Shown here: positions 48,487 to 61,872 of the stretch, piece by piece
Layout of the letters: each line of letters opens with the position of its first letter
How positions within the stretch are numbered: the stretch's first letter is position 1
DNA from: Mytilus californianus
Lineage: Eukaryota > Mollusca > Bivalvia > Mytilida > Mytilidae
Assembly: GCF_021869535.1 (NCBI RefSeq)
Contig: NW_026262734.1
Location: 93,873,285 to 93,937,284 of the forward strand
Direction: 5' to 3'
DNA: 64,000 bases
Translations under genes and position numbers: made by a program
The notes under the pieces: model-generated
Seen by the model: only the letters and a program-made list of their open reading frames with translations
Database searches by the model: none
What the model was told of the DNA's origin: nothing

Positions 48487-51400
48487 GAGTTATTGCACTT
48501 AAGGGCATACGATACAGTAGCAGGGGCAGATAATAACGTTTTCAAAACTTTTCGTGTTGTTTTCGCGACGTTGTTAATCAGAACGTTGTAATTTCGCGAT
48601 GTTTCTAATAAGAACGATTACATTTCGCGACGTCGCTTTAGATGTAGTCACATTTGCGGAAAATTCACTGACGTCATAATCCCGATTGCGCGAATTTGAA
48701 AAAAGTACCTGCAATGAAAATCGGCCAAATCACGAGAATTGTTATATCTATTCATTAATAAGGAAGTCAACAATATTAACTTGGAATGGGAAAAAAATCA
48801 AATCCACATTCTTAACTTTGTATGTCTGTTATTTCATATAGGAAATGAATAAGAGATATGAAAAACATAAGACGTCGATGAGAGAGAAACCCAACTACAC
48901 AAAAAGAAAACCAAAACAATAAGTAATTTATATAGTAACTTCACCATTTGGCTCACAAAATACGTAATAAATAATGAGAGCGCATCTTACTGTTCCTGAC
49001 TTTGAAAATAAAGAGTTTAACTACATTTTTAGAATTTGACCCGTGGAATATATATGTGTATGAAGAAGAACTGTCAGTTAAAATGACACAGTTATAAGCC
49101 CCGTATTATAGCCCAAAAACAAAAACGCACCCGTTGATGTGCCAAGCATATCCTCTATGCACATATTGAGAGAGAAAAATCGGCACACAGGAATTAGGTA
49201 TTTGACAGACCAGAGTTGCAACTCATTGATGTTAAGTTACTGAACAATACGAAGTCTTTTTGTAAAGAAGTTTCTCAGATAAGAAACAAAATATTTGTTG
49301 GACCGGACAAACAATGTGGTTGCACTCACTCCTAGATTAAAGGTATAATACAGACAAGTAATTCAATGATTATATGTGCCGTAATAAAAAAAATACCCTG
49401 AAGACAAGCTTAGGTAACTTATCTATTGATACAGAATCATTAAATTTCATGCTCTTATATCGACTGCTGTATGAAATGTTATACTACACTGTAATGGACT
49501 AAGCTGACCCGATTTAATGTAGGTATGATTTTGTGTTCATGTAATGCCTATAGAGTAGGTCGTTAGTTTTCTTGTTTGAATTATTTCACATTTTCATGTC
49601 GCGGCTTTTTAAAGCTGACTATACGATGTGGCTTTTTTTTTCTTTTTTTTTTGTGTTGAAGGCCGTAGGGTTACCTTTAATAGCGTTTATCTTCGTCATT
49701 TGAACTATGGTTGATAGTTGTCTCTTTTGCAATCATACCAAATGTCCTTATTTTTATATCATCCCCCTTACTTTATAATTGTTGCACATTTTGTCATGTC
49801 GGGGCCTTTTGAATAATTAAAACTATGTTCAAGCTGTGTTGTCTGCATGAATTGTATGACTAATGTCGGACATGCAGAGATGCAAATTATTTTTTTTATT
49901 ATATATATATCTGTTTTGTTTCCGAACAGTTCTTTTCTAAAAGTAATTTACTAGAATACTTTTTCAATCCAAGTTTCGTAACAATTCATAAAGGTTTGGC
50001 AAATATGATGCTATTTACGAGGAGCCAGCTTTATTAATTTTCATAATTAATATCATTGGTTTAAAAAAAACACCTTGGCTCTACCACTGAAATTGACAAC
50101 GTAGTAGTGAACGGCGGGAAAGATTTCACGACGTTGTTGCGAATAAAACTTATTCCAACGTAGTTTGGCGCCTTATTGGCAAACGTCCCGTTTACCAATA
50201 AAAATTAAGGTTTATTGCTTTTATTGAAAAAACAAACACATGGACCCCCCGTTTTTTCTTTTGCAATCAATCAAGTTCTGTTTCAAGAACGCTCCGCCAA
50301 AATTTTAAGATAAAATCAACGATAGAATTTTTTCTGCACTTCTGTGTAGACGCAAAAATATTTTCATCTTCTTTATTTCACTTGTATTAAAAGAATTTAG
50401 GATATAATTATTTATTTCAACCGTTAACTTGCTACAGCATGCTGATGCCATGGATCAAGGGAACATTTTACAAAAAACCCGGTTAAATTATGACTTTTTG
50501 TTCAAAAGTATTGGTACTTTCCTTAAAAGTCCTGATTTTTGAAATTTCAGGGTTTTTCCTTCAAATATGCAAATTTCGAACCAAATTATCTCAAAAAGTA
50601 AGTCATGAAGGTATATTTTTCTTTGCATATTTCAAAAGTACACATCGAAATTGACCATCTACCAAAATTTCAAGAAAAAATCAACGAGGGATCTCTACTG
50701 TATCGTATGCCCTTAAGGATGTTTGCTACTCTTGGTTTTTTACTTTTTGTCAGATATTCGGAAACTTCTAATTTTATCCATATAAAGCCAATACAAATTT
50801 TGCCCGCTAACCCCTACTTTTCTTTTCATGATTTTATTACATATAGTTTTAAAATCAATTTTTGAAAAAATTTTAGAATCATTATTATTTTTCATAACTT
50901 ATGAAAAAAGGGTGCTAATGTTAAATGTATGAAAAATCTAGAGAGAATCATCTCCCGCCAAATTTTCAATTGATAATATCTTTCGAAACAGAGGAGAATA
51001 CGCTAAAAATGAAGGAAACTGTTGTTTTTATGGTGTTTTCGCCCAAGTTTTCTCTGCATGCAGAAACATTGTGAACAACTAAAAAATAATTTTAGAGAAG
51101 ACTTCGTATAGCTTACTTTAACAAAATTTTGATAGGCGCATATTCTTCAATCCAAATATAATTGAAAATTGATTAAATAAAAGGAAAATAAAAGTGGCTT
51201 TTTTAACTAAATATACATTTCTTTATGGTTTTCTGTAACAGTTATTGTAACTCGTTAAATGTGAAATTTGATCTTTTTCTGAACACTTTTTACTTTAAAA
51301 GATTACTTGAAAGTTGTCTAATAAATTCAACAAATTCTACTATATTCTTTATTTGCTATAGAACTCGTTGTCTGTTGATGCCATTTTCTTGTCAATCAGT

Positions 51401-52385
51401 CTACAACCAAATGTATTATGATACAATGAGGTGCATAAGGAATTTATAGCATCAAAATGTTCAAGTCACCATTTAAGCACTGAATCGATATCTGCTAGTC
51501 AAGTACCTTTACAATCACCCTTGACAAACTTAGAAATTAAAAAATATTCTAAGGGTTTAAACTCATTCGAGCAAAGTTGACTATAGATGGGTTTGGCTAT
51601 ATAAATAATTCTTTGTATGTCCCTTTGGGTCATAAGCGTTAATCAAGAAAAGCGTTTTGGACGCACAAATTTATAACGCGTCATTTGTATTTTCACAAGG
51701 ATCTAATGGTACTTAATTTACGACAATAATGAAATGTATGACAGTTAAAAAAATTTCTTTCCAGTGCGGCGGGAACATAGACGAGCTGATGTATTAAAAG
51801 ATAAGAAGACGATGTACATCCTGGTCCATTCGGATGGAAATTATATGTAAATACATATTTAGTATATAAAATTTCCTAGCAATAATAATTTCAGCTAAAC
51901 TTAGCGTTTGATATACCTCACTTCAATGCAAGAGAATAGGGCTATTAATGTTAATCGGATAGCAATACACAAACAACCAAAAGCCATTAAAAAGTCAACA
52001 TGTGGTATTTAAAAATAAAAATGTGTCTCATGATACAAACGTCGACTTAATACATCGATCTACAGTAGTTGTAAAGCAGCGTTATTGCTAGTCAAAATCG
52101 TCGCGGCACATAATTTCAAAGAGGGTCTGGATGGTGGTGATGAAATTAGGGGGTCTTCATTTCTTTATTTTTTAAATTTTGTGCACATTATTCTCTATTC
52201 TGTTAACTCCTTCCAGACCCTCATTAGACTATCGTTGATTGAAGTCTTGTTTCAAAGTAAGATACGACGAAAATGAATAAAAAAAAAAGTTTAATATGCA
52301 TTTTTTCATTCATTAGAACAATGGTCGGTAAATAAATGATTAATCATGCCTAGGCCTTCATTTTTATTTTTTAAAACCTTTGCAG
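48487..52385. other. AT-rich region between Harbinger element and HSPA12-like gene
   Basis: A family-1 PLE tail copy lies at 49540-49775. A patch at 48545-48640 repeats TTTCGCGACGTTGTT-like words, also echoed near 50125. No convincing exon, RNA gene or tandem array was found; longer open frames (50605-50865, 51225-51449) are AT-rich and unlike known proteins. Confidence 0.5.
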
Positions 52386-55300
52386 CAAAGCATGGCACAC
52401 TTTCAGACACAGACTCAGGAGAGAATATGTCAACTGACACGGCCAAACGTAAGTAAAAATTCTTGGAATCCATGAGTGGTTGGACAGTGAGATTCTAATA
52501 TATGTATTAGACTTTAACGTAGGACGGGTATTTCCCGTTAGAGTGAGGTTTCTTGTGTGGTTACTGAGTGGGGAGCTTCCAATGAAAAATTGAAACAAAT
52601 TGAGCAATGATGCGCCATATAATAGCAAATAACAAATAGAAGGAATGTCGACCATATTATACTATACAGACTGTACACCAAATTCATATATGCAACTTAC
52701 TAATAAAACCAAAAATAACAAAAATAAAATAAAAATGATAGGATACAGAGTCACGTACTCGTCTAAACTCGGCCGATTCCGTTCCTCCATCTGACACCCG
52801 AGGATTGCCGATTGGATCCAGAGTATTCCAGTTAACAATTAACTTTCTGAATCCAATAAGTTATACTTTACTTGTCAGATATACGCATAATGCATTTGTA
52901 ATTGGGGGGTCTCTGTGGTCGAGTGGCCTAAATAGTTCAAGAGAGAGAGAAAAAAACGTAGTTTAACTACTGTATCACTAGCCTGTCAACACTGAGGTTG
53001 TGAGTTCAAACCCTTCAAATAACAGACGCGATCGACTCCAATCTTAATTCACTTAGATTGTCAGTTTTCCTGATGAAGGTTCTTTCCGGGCACTCCGGCT
53101 TCCTCAACCAATAAAAACTGACCATCACGATAAAGCAATTAGTGCTGAAAATGGCGTTAAAAAACCAACATCATTCAATTAAACATTCGTAATGACTAAT
53201 AGGTCATGATAGTAGATTTTTTTTTCGGATTTGTTTTTTTTTTTTTTGTAAAAGGGAGATAACTCAATTAAACTATGTTCTTTATATACTTGTCCTTTGG
53301 TCTCTGGCGGACAATTGTATCATTTTACAATCATACCAATTCACCTTATTATTATTTGTTTTATATATTCAATATTCATTACCAATCAATATGTATAAAT
53401 TATGAATATGTCTGGGGTCGTCTTAGATAGGTGCATGCATTGACATAATGAAAACTATGAGGTGTTGATCTATGTTTTTTGTGTAGATATAACTTCATGT
53501 AGAGCTGATTATACAGTCGTTGCAGCATTGGATTTAGGAACAACATATTCTGGATTTGCATTCTCGACAAGACAGAATCCTTTAGACATACAGCATTCTG
53601 AAAAATTCCCAACGTGTTTATTACTTAATCCCGAAAAAGAGTTCGTAGGGTTTGGAAACGACTTTTTACATAAATTCAAAATGAATCTTTATGAGAATGA
53701 GGTAAATGCTAAGATAAAAAAAAGCAAACATTCTGTGTCGTTATTGTCTATCTTGTATATAGGTCCATCTCTTAGATCTCCATGGTAAAGACACTTGCAT
53801 GTCTATTGTTTAAGATAGTAGGTTTACCTTTAGAAGTCTTTGGTAAAGACACTTGTCTATTGTAAAAGATCGGAAATCGACCCTTTTCCATGATAAAGAC
53901 ACTTGCATGTTTAAGGTTTTAGACAGTGGGTTATCCTCAAAAGGATAAGGATTAAGACACTTGTCTGTTGTAAAAGACCGCAAGTCGACCTCTTCTCCAA
54001 GGTCAAGACAATTGCATATCTATTGTTTAAGAAAATAGGTTTATCTCTAGATGTCCTTGGTTAAGACACTTTTGTTTGTAAAAAACCACAAGTCTAACTC
54101 TTCTCAAAAGTTAAGACATCTGCATGTCCATTGTTTAAGATAGTATGTTTACATCTAGATGTCTTTGGTAAAGACACTTTTCTGTTGTAAAAGAGCGCAA
54201 GTCGACCTCTTCTCCACGGTAAAGACACTTGCATGTCTATTGTTTACGATAGTAGGTTTACATCTTAGACTAGATGTCTTTTGTAAAGATACTTGTCTAT
54301 TGTAAAAGACAGCAAGTCTACCTCTTCTCCACGGTAAAGACACTTGCATGTCTATTGTTTAAGATAGTAGGTTTACCTCTGGATCTCTTTGGAAAAGACA
54401 CTTGTCTATTGTAAAAGACTGCAAGTTGACCTCTTCTCCACGGTAAAGACACTTACATGTCTATTGTTAAAGATAGTAGGTTTACCTCTGAATGTCTTTG
54501 GGAAAGACACTTGTCTTTTCTAAAAAAACACAAGTCTACCTCTTCTCCAAAGTTAAGACACCTGCATGTCTATTGTTTAAGATAGTAGGTTAACATCTAG
54601 ATGTCTTTGGTAAAGACACTTCTTTGTTGTAAAAGAGAGCAAGTCGACATATTCTCCATGATAAAGACACTTATAATATCTATTGTTTGAGATAGTAGGT
54701 TTACCACTTAGACTATAAAATTGAGAATGTAAATGGGGAATGTGTCAAAGAGACAACAACCCGACCATAGAACAGACAACAGCAGAAGGTCACCAACAGG
54801 TCTTCAATGCAGCGAGAAATTCCCGCACCCGGAGGCGTCCTTCAGCTGGCCCCTAAACAAATATATATACTAGTTCAGTGATAATGAACGCCATACTAAA
54901 CTCCAAATTGTACACAAGAAACTAAAATTAAAAATAATACAAGACTGACAACGGCTACAGGCTCCTGACTTGGGACAGGCGCAAAAATGCGGCGGGGTTA
55001 AACATGTTTATGAGATCTCAACCCTCCCCTATACCTCTAGCCAATGTAGAAAAGTAAACGCATAACAATACGCACATTAAAATTCAGTTCAAGAGAAGTC
55101 CGAGTCTGATGTCAGAAGATGTAAACAAAGAAAATAATCAAAATGACAATAATATATAAATAACAACAGACTACTAGCAGTTAACTGACATGCCAGCTCC
55201 AGACTTCAATTAAACTGATTGAAAGATTATGTCTTCATCATATGAATATCAGGCACAATCCTTCCCGTTAGGGGTTTAGTATCATACCATCATAACATAT

Positions 55301-58300
55301 ATGAGAAGAACATAACCCGTGTCATGCCAACAACTGGTTTTTAAATAAATGTGTTTAGTGCCGATGCAAAGACCCTATAAGTGAATCAATATTAACGCCA
55401 AAATATGCAATCTTTAATGACCTGACAACAGTATCGTAACTATATCCCTTCTTAATAAGTCTATTTAAAGGTTTTGTTAGCTTCAGAGGTGAATACTGAC
55501 ATTTTTGTGCTTTATAAAGAATATTTCCATAAAAAATTGGATGTGAAATACCTGAACGTATAAGAAGTCTGCATGTTGAGCTATACTTACGAATGATGTC
55601 CTTATACCGATGATAAAATTTAGTAAATGTTTTGACTAGTTTGTGATATCGAAAACCCTGGTGTAATAATTTTTCAGTAATACATAAATTTCTCTCGTTA
55701 AAATCTAAAACATTGTTACATACACGAGCGAATCGTACAAGTTGAGATATATAAACACCGTAAGATGGTGACAAGGGAACGTCACCATCTAAAAATGGAT
55801 AATTAACGATAGGAAATGAAAAATCATCTCTTTTATCATATATTTTAGTATTAAGCTTTCCGTTAATGATATAGATATCAAGATCGAGGAAAGGGCAGTG
55901 GTCATTGTTAGTATTAGCTTTATTTAAAGTAAGTTCAACAGGATAAATTTCTTTAGTATACATACTGAAGTCGTCATTATTGAGAGCCAAAATATCATCC
56001 AAATATCTAAAAGTATTATTAAATTTGTGTATCAGATGTTGTTTCGATGGGTCTTTGCTGATTTTTGTCATAAATTGTAACTCATAGCCATACAAAAAAA
56101 GGTCCGCAATAAGTGGTGCACAGTTAGTCCCCATTGGAATTCCGATAACCTGACGATATACGGAATCTCCAAAGCGAACAAAAATGTTATCTTGTAAAAA
56201 TTCAAGGGCATATATAGTATCAAAGCATGTCCAATTGACATAGTTTTTTTGTTTATTGCTACTAAAAAATGACCTTAAAGAGTTTGAACATATATATTCA
56301 CATTCTGACTTTTTAAATGCCCATTTAATTAGGTGTGTGAATTTTTTCTTAATGAGAATGTGAGGCAATGTGGTATATAGGGTAGAAAAATCAAAACTTT
56401 GAACAGATTCAAAATCACCAATATATGCATGCAATTTATCAAGTACTTCCAACGAGTTCTTGACACTCCAAAAGTAATTAATTCCACTATTTTCGAAGGC
56501 CTTATTTGAACAATTTATTATCAGGTTTTTGATTGTACCAAGTGTACTGGTAAAAAGAATAGACAATTTAGTAGTGGAACAATGGCTTGAAGACGAAATG
56601 AATCTATATTTGTAAGGTGTTTTGTGTAGCTTCGGAAGCCAATACATAGTTGGGACTTTCATTGTATTTGGTTCTGCTTGTAAAGCGGTAGCTAAAAGTT
56701 TATGTTTGTTACAGATGTCGTTTTCTGAAAATGGAGTCAGTTGGAATGTTGGTGAATTGGTGATTTCTTTTTTCAGAACCTTAATGTAAAATTTACGTCA
56801 AACAATAATAATATTATTAGCAGCTTTATCGGCCGGGACAAAAACAAATTCCTTGGCTAGTTCTTTTAGTTTATGTTTGATACGAGAAATAGGTTTATTG
56901 TGGTTATTGTTAAGAGTAAAATGTTCTTTAAAATGTTGAATACGTATATCAACTATGTTCATTACTGATTTAAAAAAAGAGTCCAAAGATTTTTTGTCAG
57001 CTTTTTCCCGTTTTATCCATTTCAAACAGTAAGTATGGAGTGAGTCGTGGATGACTCATTCCAATTAATAATTGACGGGGGACGATATTTAGGTCATTTA
57101 CTGAGGAATGATTTTAACTCTCGGTCTTGAACGATGTTAAGATCTCCTGTTATAACATGGGAAATGGGTCCATAAATGTATTCGGAATTAATGCAATTAC
57201 ATGAAGTAGGTGTATTTTCACTGATATTAACATCTTTACACAATTGGCTATAATTAAACACAAATTTCCGGGTAGATTTCTTGTAAATATAACAAATAAG
57301 AGGGAGCTCAGTATTATCAAAATATCCCGAAATTTGTTCTTTAACAGAATGGTCGTTAAAAATACCGGCAATATTTACAAAATCAAAACCTTTATTGACA
57401 TACTTTATTTTAATTAACTGTTTTTTATGATCTTCAGGGCGATCAATTTTGGGAAACAGTTTAGAATAACAATATGCCATCATAATTTGAACGATTTCAT
57501 ACTTAGGACTGCTATATGAAATTGTGTTGCAATCCTCTAAAATTTTATTTAACTTATTAACCGGTAATGAACAGAGCTTTGTTAACAGATAATGTCTGCC
57601 GTTGTTTTTTGAAATAGAAATTAGGTCCGAAATATTGGTATGATTGGTCCGAAATTTTCTTTGATTGCGATTTTTTCTACGACCATGAAATATGTTTTTG
57701 GTAAAGACACTTGTCTATTGTAAAAGACTGTAAGTTGACCTCTTGTCCACGGTAAAGACACTTGCAAGTCTATTGTTTAAGATAGTAGATTTACCTCTGA
57801 GACTAGATGCCTTTGGTAAAGACACTTGTTTAATGTAAAAGACCGCAAGTCGGTCTCTTTTCCTTGGTAGAGACACTTGCATGTCTATTGTTTCAGATAG
57901 TAGGTTTACCTCTGGATGTCTTTGGAAAAGACACTTGTCTGTTGTAAAAAACGCAAGTCTACCTCTTCTCCAATGTTGAGACACTTGCATGTCTATCGGT
58001 CAAGAAAGTAGGTTTACCTCTAGATGTCTTTGTCTATTGTAAAAGACTGCAAGTCGACCTCTTCTCCACGGTAGAGATACTTCCATGTCTATTGTTTAAG
58101 ACAGTGGGTTTTTCCTCCAGATGACTATGGTTAAGACACTTGTAGGGAAGTTGGAAGTGTCTCTCTCTCTTGTACGTTAAAGAACCATTGCAACTACTCT
58201 TAAAGGAGTCCGTAGGTGGCCTGTTGCCAGGCGAAATTTCTGCTCTTTTTTTGGGATACCTTAGCTCCTAATTGTAGTAGAAATCTCAGTTGACTGTTAA

Positions 58301-61300
58301 CAAAACTTTGAATTTTTCAAAATACTAAGGATTTTCTACCCCAGGAATAGATTACCTTAGCTATATTTGGCAAAGCTTTCGGAATTTTGGGTCCTCAATG
58401 CTCTACAATTTCGTACTTTATTTGGACTTTTTTGACTGCTTAGATTCGAGCGTCACTGACGAGTATTTTGGAAAAGAAACGCGCGTCTGCCGTCTGGCTT
58501 ACAAAATTGTAATCCTGGTATCTATGATGAGTTTATTCTCAGCCTTCTTTCTAATCGACCCACTTTGCAGACTGTTACGTTAGAGTTATGCACTTACAGT
58601 GCCATGTACTGCTTCACGAAAATTCAGCTTAGTTTGTAGTTCTGTTTAATATGTTTACTATAAAAAAAAATCGGTCCAACATTGTTTTTAACCAACTAAA
58701 ACTAAACAAAAACTTTTTTAAAAAGGGATAAGATATCAAAGGGAATCAAAATTGGAGAAAAACAAAGAAACACAGACCAAACATAAAAAACGACAAAAAC
58801 GAAAGAAGAAGCAACACGAACCCCACACAAAAGTGGCGGGACTCGTTCCGCCGAAAGGGTGAGTGGTTCCTCTCAAACTAGAGGATCATGGTAAGAAAAA
58901 ATGCAGTGATGCGTCGCAATCAAAGAAGTTATATTCGTGAAATAGGACATCAGTTTGGAAAAGCGTGTTATAGACAAGGAAATGTGTGGTAATATGCTGA
59001 TTGTTATGTTTTGATAACTTTGTTGGGTGAATTGCTGTCTCATTATCATTAAGTCCCAATCGTTACTACTCGGCCGTTCTCGCTACCGAGAATGAACGAG
59101 TAGTTACGATTGCATTCACACCATTGCTTAAGTAAGTCAGGAAGTAAGTAAAACTTTATTTTGATTTGGTATATTGTCAAACAATTTAAACGTAAGCTCT
59201 GATGAGCTTTTCACCGAATATAAAAACATATACAATAACAAAGAAAACAAGGCATGCAGCAAAACGTGAAAAATCAAGATTATTAATAAACATGTTTATT
59301 TTTTTTAGCATATTTCAACTGAAATGACAATACAAGATATGTCAGGAAAACCAATAGAAGCTTTACTTGTTTTTGGAAATTGTATCCTGAAACTCAGGAA
59401 ATCCCTGGTATATTTTATAAAAAGTAAGGGCTTAGATGTAAAGATGGAAGATATAAGATGGGTCATGCCAGTTCCGACCTTCTGGAATGATGCTGCGAAA
59501 CAGTTCATTCGAAAAAGTATTGACTTTGTAAGTTGAGAAATCATATTTATAGACCATTAAAATATAAAATGGACTTTTGCAGATTTTAGACAAATAGACG
59601 TAATACTGTACTATAGATACAAATAATTACCTCTTCTTCATTGATTCAAAGGGGATTGTAGTCACACCCTTATACATATCATTTATAAATGCATGTAAAA
59701 TGGATGTCGGGCGTTTTCATTGCAGGTGATTTAAGTCTTAAAACAGGAGTAAATTAAATATTGGGTCAACAACAAAATGGTTGTTTATTATCTGTTGGGA
59801 GCAAAATGCAATTATGTGCATTAAAAAAAACCCAAGATAATGAAGTTGATATGATCGAACAAAATATTATTTCCCTTTAATTGAATTTGAAAATAAATAT
59901 TGATATCGCAAGGCAGCAAACATGTAATATATAAACGTTCCACATTTATCTTGGACATTCGTATTATATATATCAATGTCATTTTACAGATTCATTATAA
60001 AAACAAGAAGGCATAGTTCTTTAACATTAAAGATAAACGTGGCATGCATTCAAAAACAAAATTTGACAACTGTTTTATAAACACTTTTTACTTTTTAAGC
60101 ATGATTTTCCTGTCTTACATATACATTTTCAGACTGTTTCCCTTGTAGATTGGTATACCCGAAGACCAGTTTCAAATAGCTTTGGAACCGGAAGCCGCAT
60201 CCATCTTTTGTCAACAAAAGTTACCTGATTTCAACGCTTCTCTTCCTGGAACAAAATACTTAGTTGTTGCTCTAGGAGGTAAATTGAAATACAAATTGTT
60301 TATTAGTCCCCTAGGTTTGCACCCCGTCTGTCTGTTTGTTTCTCATGCTCTCTTTCACAATGTAAATTGGACTTAAACACGAATATGTAAGATAACTTTA
60401 ATTTCTTGCATTTGATTGTTTTTTTCCCTTTTCTGAGTAGTTCCATACTTGTTCAGTCTGTAAAGGTTGTTTGAATTAACTCATTTACGAGTATTCTCAA
60501 AATTAATCTTGCAGATTTTTTGGTTTATTTCATAAATGAATAAAAAATAGATGTGAGGTCTATGTGTATGGCAATGGGATAGCAACACACCGACAGCAAT
60601 TTCTGAAGGTGGTAAAGGTTAATAATGATCGTTGATTATTATCAGTTGGTCGGTAGTCATAGTGTGTTGAAGGCCGAACGGTGTCCTATAATTGCTAATT
60701 TCTAAGTCATTTGTTCTCTGGTTGAGAGTTGTCTGATTGGCAATCATACCACATCGTCTTGTATTTAAAAAAAATAGTAAATACATTTCGTTTCTCACTT
60801 TCCAGGTGGCACGACAGATATTACAGCTCATGAAAAAATATCAAGTTCAAGATTACGAGAATTGATCTTTGCGACAGGAAACAGTTATGGTGGTGCCACA
60901 GTGGACGATAGGTTCTTACAAATGTTTACTGCTATAGCTGGAAAAGACATTGTTTCAGATATTAAACAAAATTATCCAATGGCTTACATTGGCATTTTCC
61001 AAGGGTTCGAAAATGTAAAGCGCAATATTTCTACAACGACTTCACAAAAAGTGAAAGTCAGTATCCCATTATCTGCATTATCTGTTTTGGATTTGAAATG
61101 TAAACAAGTATTAGGTAAAAACTTTCGGTCTACTATAGATGCATCAAAGTTTTCTAGTGCTATTGAACTTCAGGATGACTCAATGCATGTTGATATAGGT
61201 TTAATGAAAGCGTTTTTTAATGTGACAATCAATAATATATTAGATCTCATTAAAACGAGGCTTCAAGAACTGGCAGTATCTGATGTAACTCAGATACTTC

Positions 61301-61872
61301 TTGCAGGTGAATTTGCAGAAAGTTCCTTGATGCAAGACAAAGTGAAATCTGCATTTCCTAATACAAGAGTGATCGTACCAGAAGCAGCAGGGTTGACTGT
61401 TTTAAAAGGGGCTGTATTATTTGGCCACAACCCGTCCTATCTACAATCGCGTGTAATGCGATATACATATGGGGTTGGCATCAGCGATGAATTCGATCCT
61501 GCTATTCACGATGAAGCACATCTTGTTGTCCAGAAAAATGGGTCGAAATTAGCAAGGCACATTTTTGATGTTATTATCAGAAAAAACCAACTTGTTGATG
61601 CCGGTACATCCATTGATAGCAAATATCTAACAATAGACCCCAATCAGAAAACAATGGAATTTGAATTGTATTTTTCATCCAATGAAAAACCTGTTTACAT
61701 AGATGAAACGGACTGTAAGCCGTTGGGATCAGTAATCATTACTTTTCCTGACGTCTGCCAGGAAGAGAGGGATGTGAAAGTGTCATTTGTTATAGGGAAT
61801 ACTGAATTAGAAGTGAAGGCAGTGGATAAAAAGTCAAGACAAACAGTTACAGCGGAATTCAATTTATTCTAA
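52386..61872 (+). CDS. HSPA12-like Hsp70-family protein
   Basis: Five phase-matched exons: 52386-52448 (Ser/Asp/Thr-rich N-terminus; may contain the start at ATGTCAACT), 53487-53701, 59309-59527, 60149-60278, 60806-61872, about 560 residues. They give the Hsp70-type ATPase in order: phosphate-1 loop VVAALDLGTTYSGFAFS, PTCLLL, FKMNLYENE, DIRWVMPVPTFWNDAAKQF, GIPEDQFQIALEPEAASIF, phosphate-2 loop GGTTDITAHE, and the adenosine motif LLAGEFAESSLM. A short C-terminal beta part follows, ending TVTAEFNLF. This matches HSPA12A/B, divergent cytosolic Hsp70 relatives without the usual substrate lid, and very numerous in bivalves. The 5.6-kb second intron holds a tandem array and a PLE. An upstream first exon is possible. 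No stop or frameshift is seen in the exons. Confidence 0.9.
52905..53190 (+). mobile_element. tRNA-derived SINE of a second family
   Basis: The head GTCTCTGTGGTCGAGTGGCC resembles the start of a tRNA-Ser/Leu-like gene with box A; GGTTGTGAGTTCAAACCC near 52997 fits box B. The body contains TTTCCGGGCACTCCGGCTTC, a stretch recalling the conserved central domain of V-type SINEs, and the 3' part runs to about 53190. It lies in the first intron of the HSPA12-like gene, in sense. Confidence 0.75.
53751..54714 (+). repeat. 109-bp composite tandem array, left part
   Basis: About nine units of ~109 bp. Each unit is two related halves: GGTAAAGACACTTGCATGTC, TATTGTTTAAGATAGTAGGTTTACC, then GGTAAAGACACTTGTCTATTG, TAAAAGACCGCAAGTCGACC, CTTCTCCA. 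It starts about 50 bp after the second HSPA12 exon and resumes at 57693 beyond a PLE. Open frames through it on either strand are repeat by-products. Confidence 0.9.
54714..57692 (-). mobile_element. 5'-truncated Penelope-like element with tail
   Basis: Minus-strand insertion splitting the 109-bp array: coding part 57692-55355, then the family-2 tail 55354-54714. The 5' end begins inside the reading frame (GRRKNRNQRKFR), so the copy is 5'-truncated. Segments in order: CNC...HVITGDLNIVQDRELK near 57150, FVFVPADKAANNIIIV near 56815, YWLPKLHKTPYKYRFISS near 56600, IGIPMGTNCAPLIADLFLY near 56110, FRYLDDILAL (catalytic) near 56000, and a thumb region ending at 55355. Stops near 57094 and 56797 and a frameshift near 57025 disable it. 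I see no C-terminal GIY-YIG nuclease. The last 435 codons are open, so decay is modest. Confidence 0.88.
57693..58145 (+). repeat. 109-bp composite tandem array, right part
   Basis: About four units identical in type and orientation to 53751-54714. The last unit fades near 58145, followed by a (CT)n-like patch and unique sequence. Confidence 0.9.
58380..58550 (+). repeat. Interspersed repeat family 3, copy 3 (diverged)
   Basis: Shares TTCGTACTTTATTTGGACTT, GAGCGTCACTGACGAGTATT and the GCGTCTGCCGTCTGGC stretch with copies at 13690 and 24090. In an HSPA12-like intron. Confidence 0.6.
58725..58885 (+). repeat. Interspersed repeat family 4, copy 2 (diverged)
   Basis: Shares AGCAACACGAACCC and a CGCCGAAAGGGTGAGTGG segment with 38930-39170. 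Intronic in the HSPA12-like gene. Confidence 0.5.
60650..60775 (+). repeat. PLE 3' tail family 1 fragment
   Basis: Contains GTTGAAGGCCGAACGGTGTC and GATTGGCAATCATACCACAT, matching the end of the family-1 tail, just upstream of the last HSPA12-like exon. Confidence 0.7.

Noticed and set aside
54155..57990. Minus-strand frames with repeated QVSLPWRRGRLA-like segments (54155-54349, 57715-57990)
   Set aside because: They are translations of the 109-bp tandem array and are not conserved proteins.
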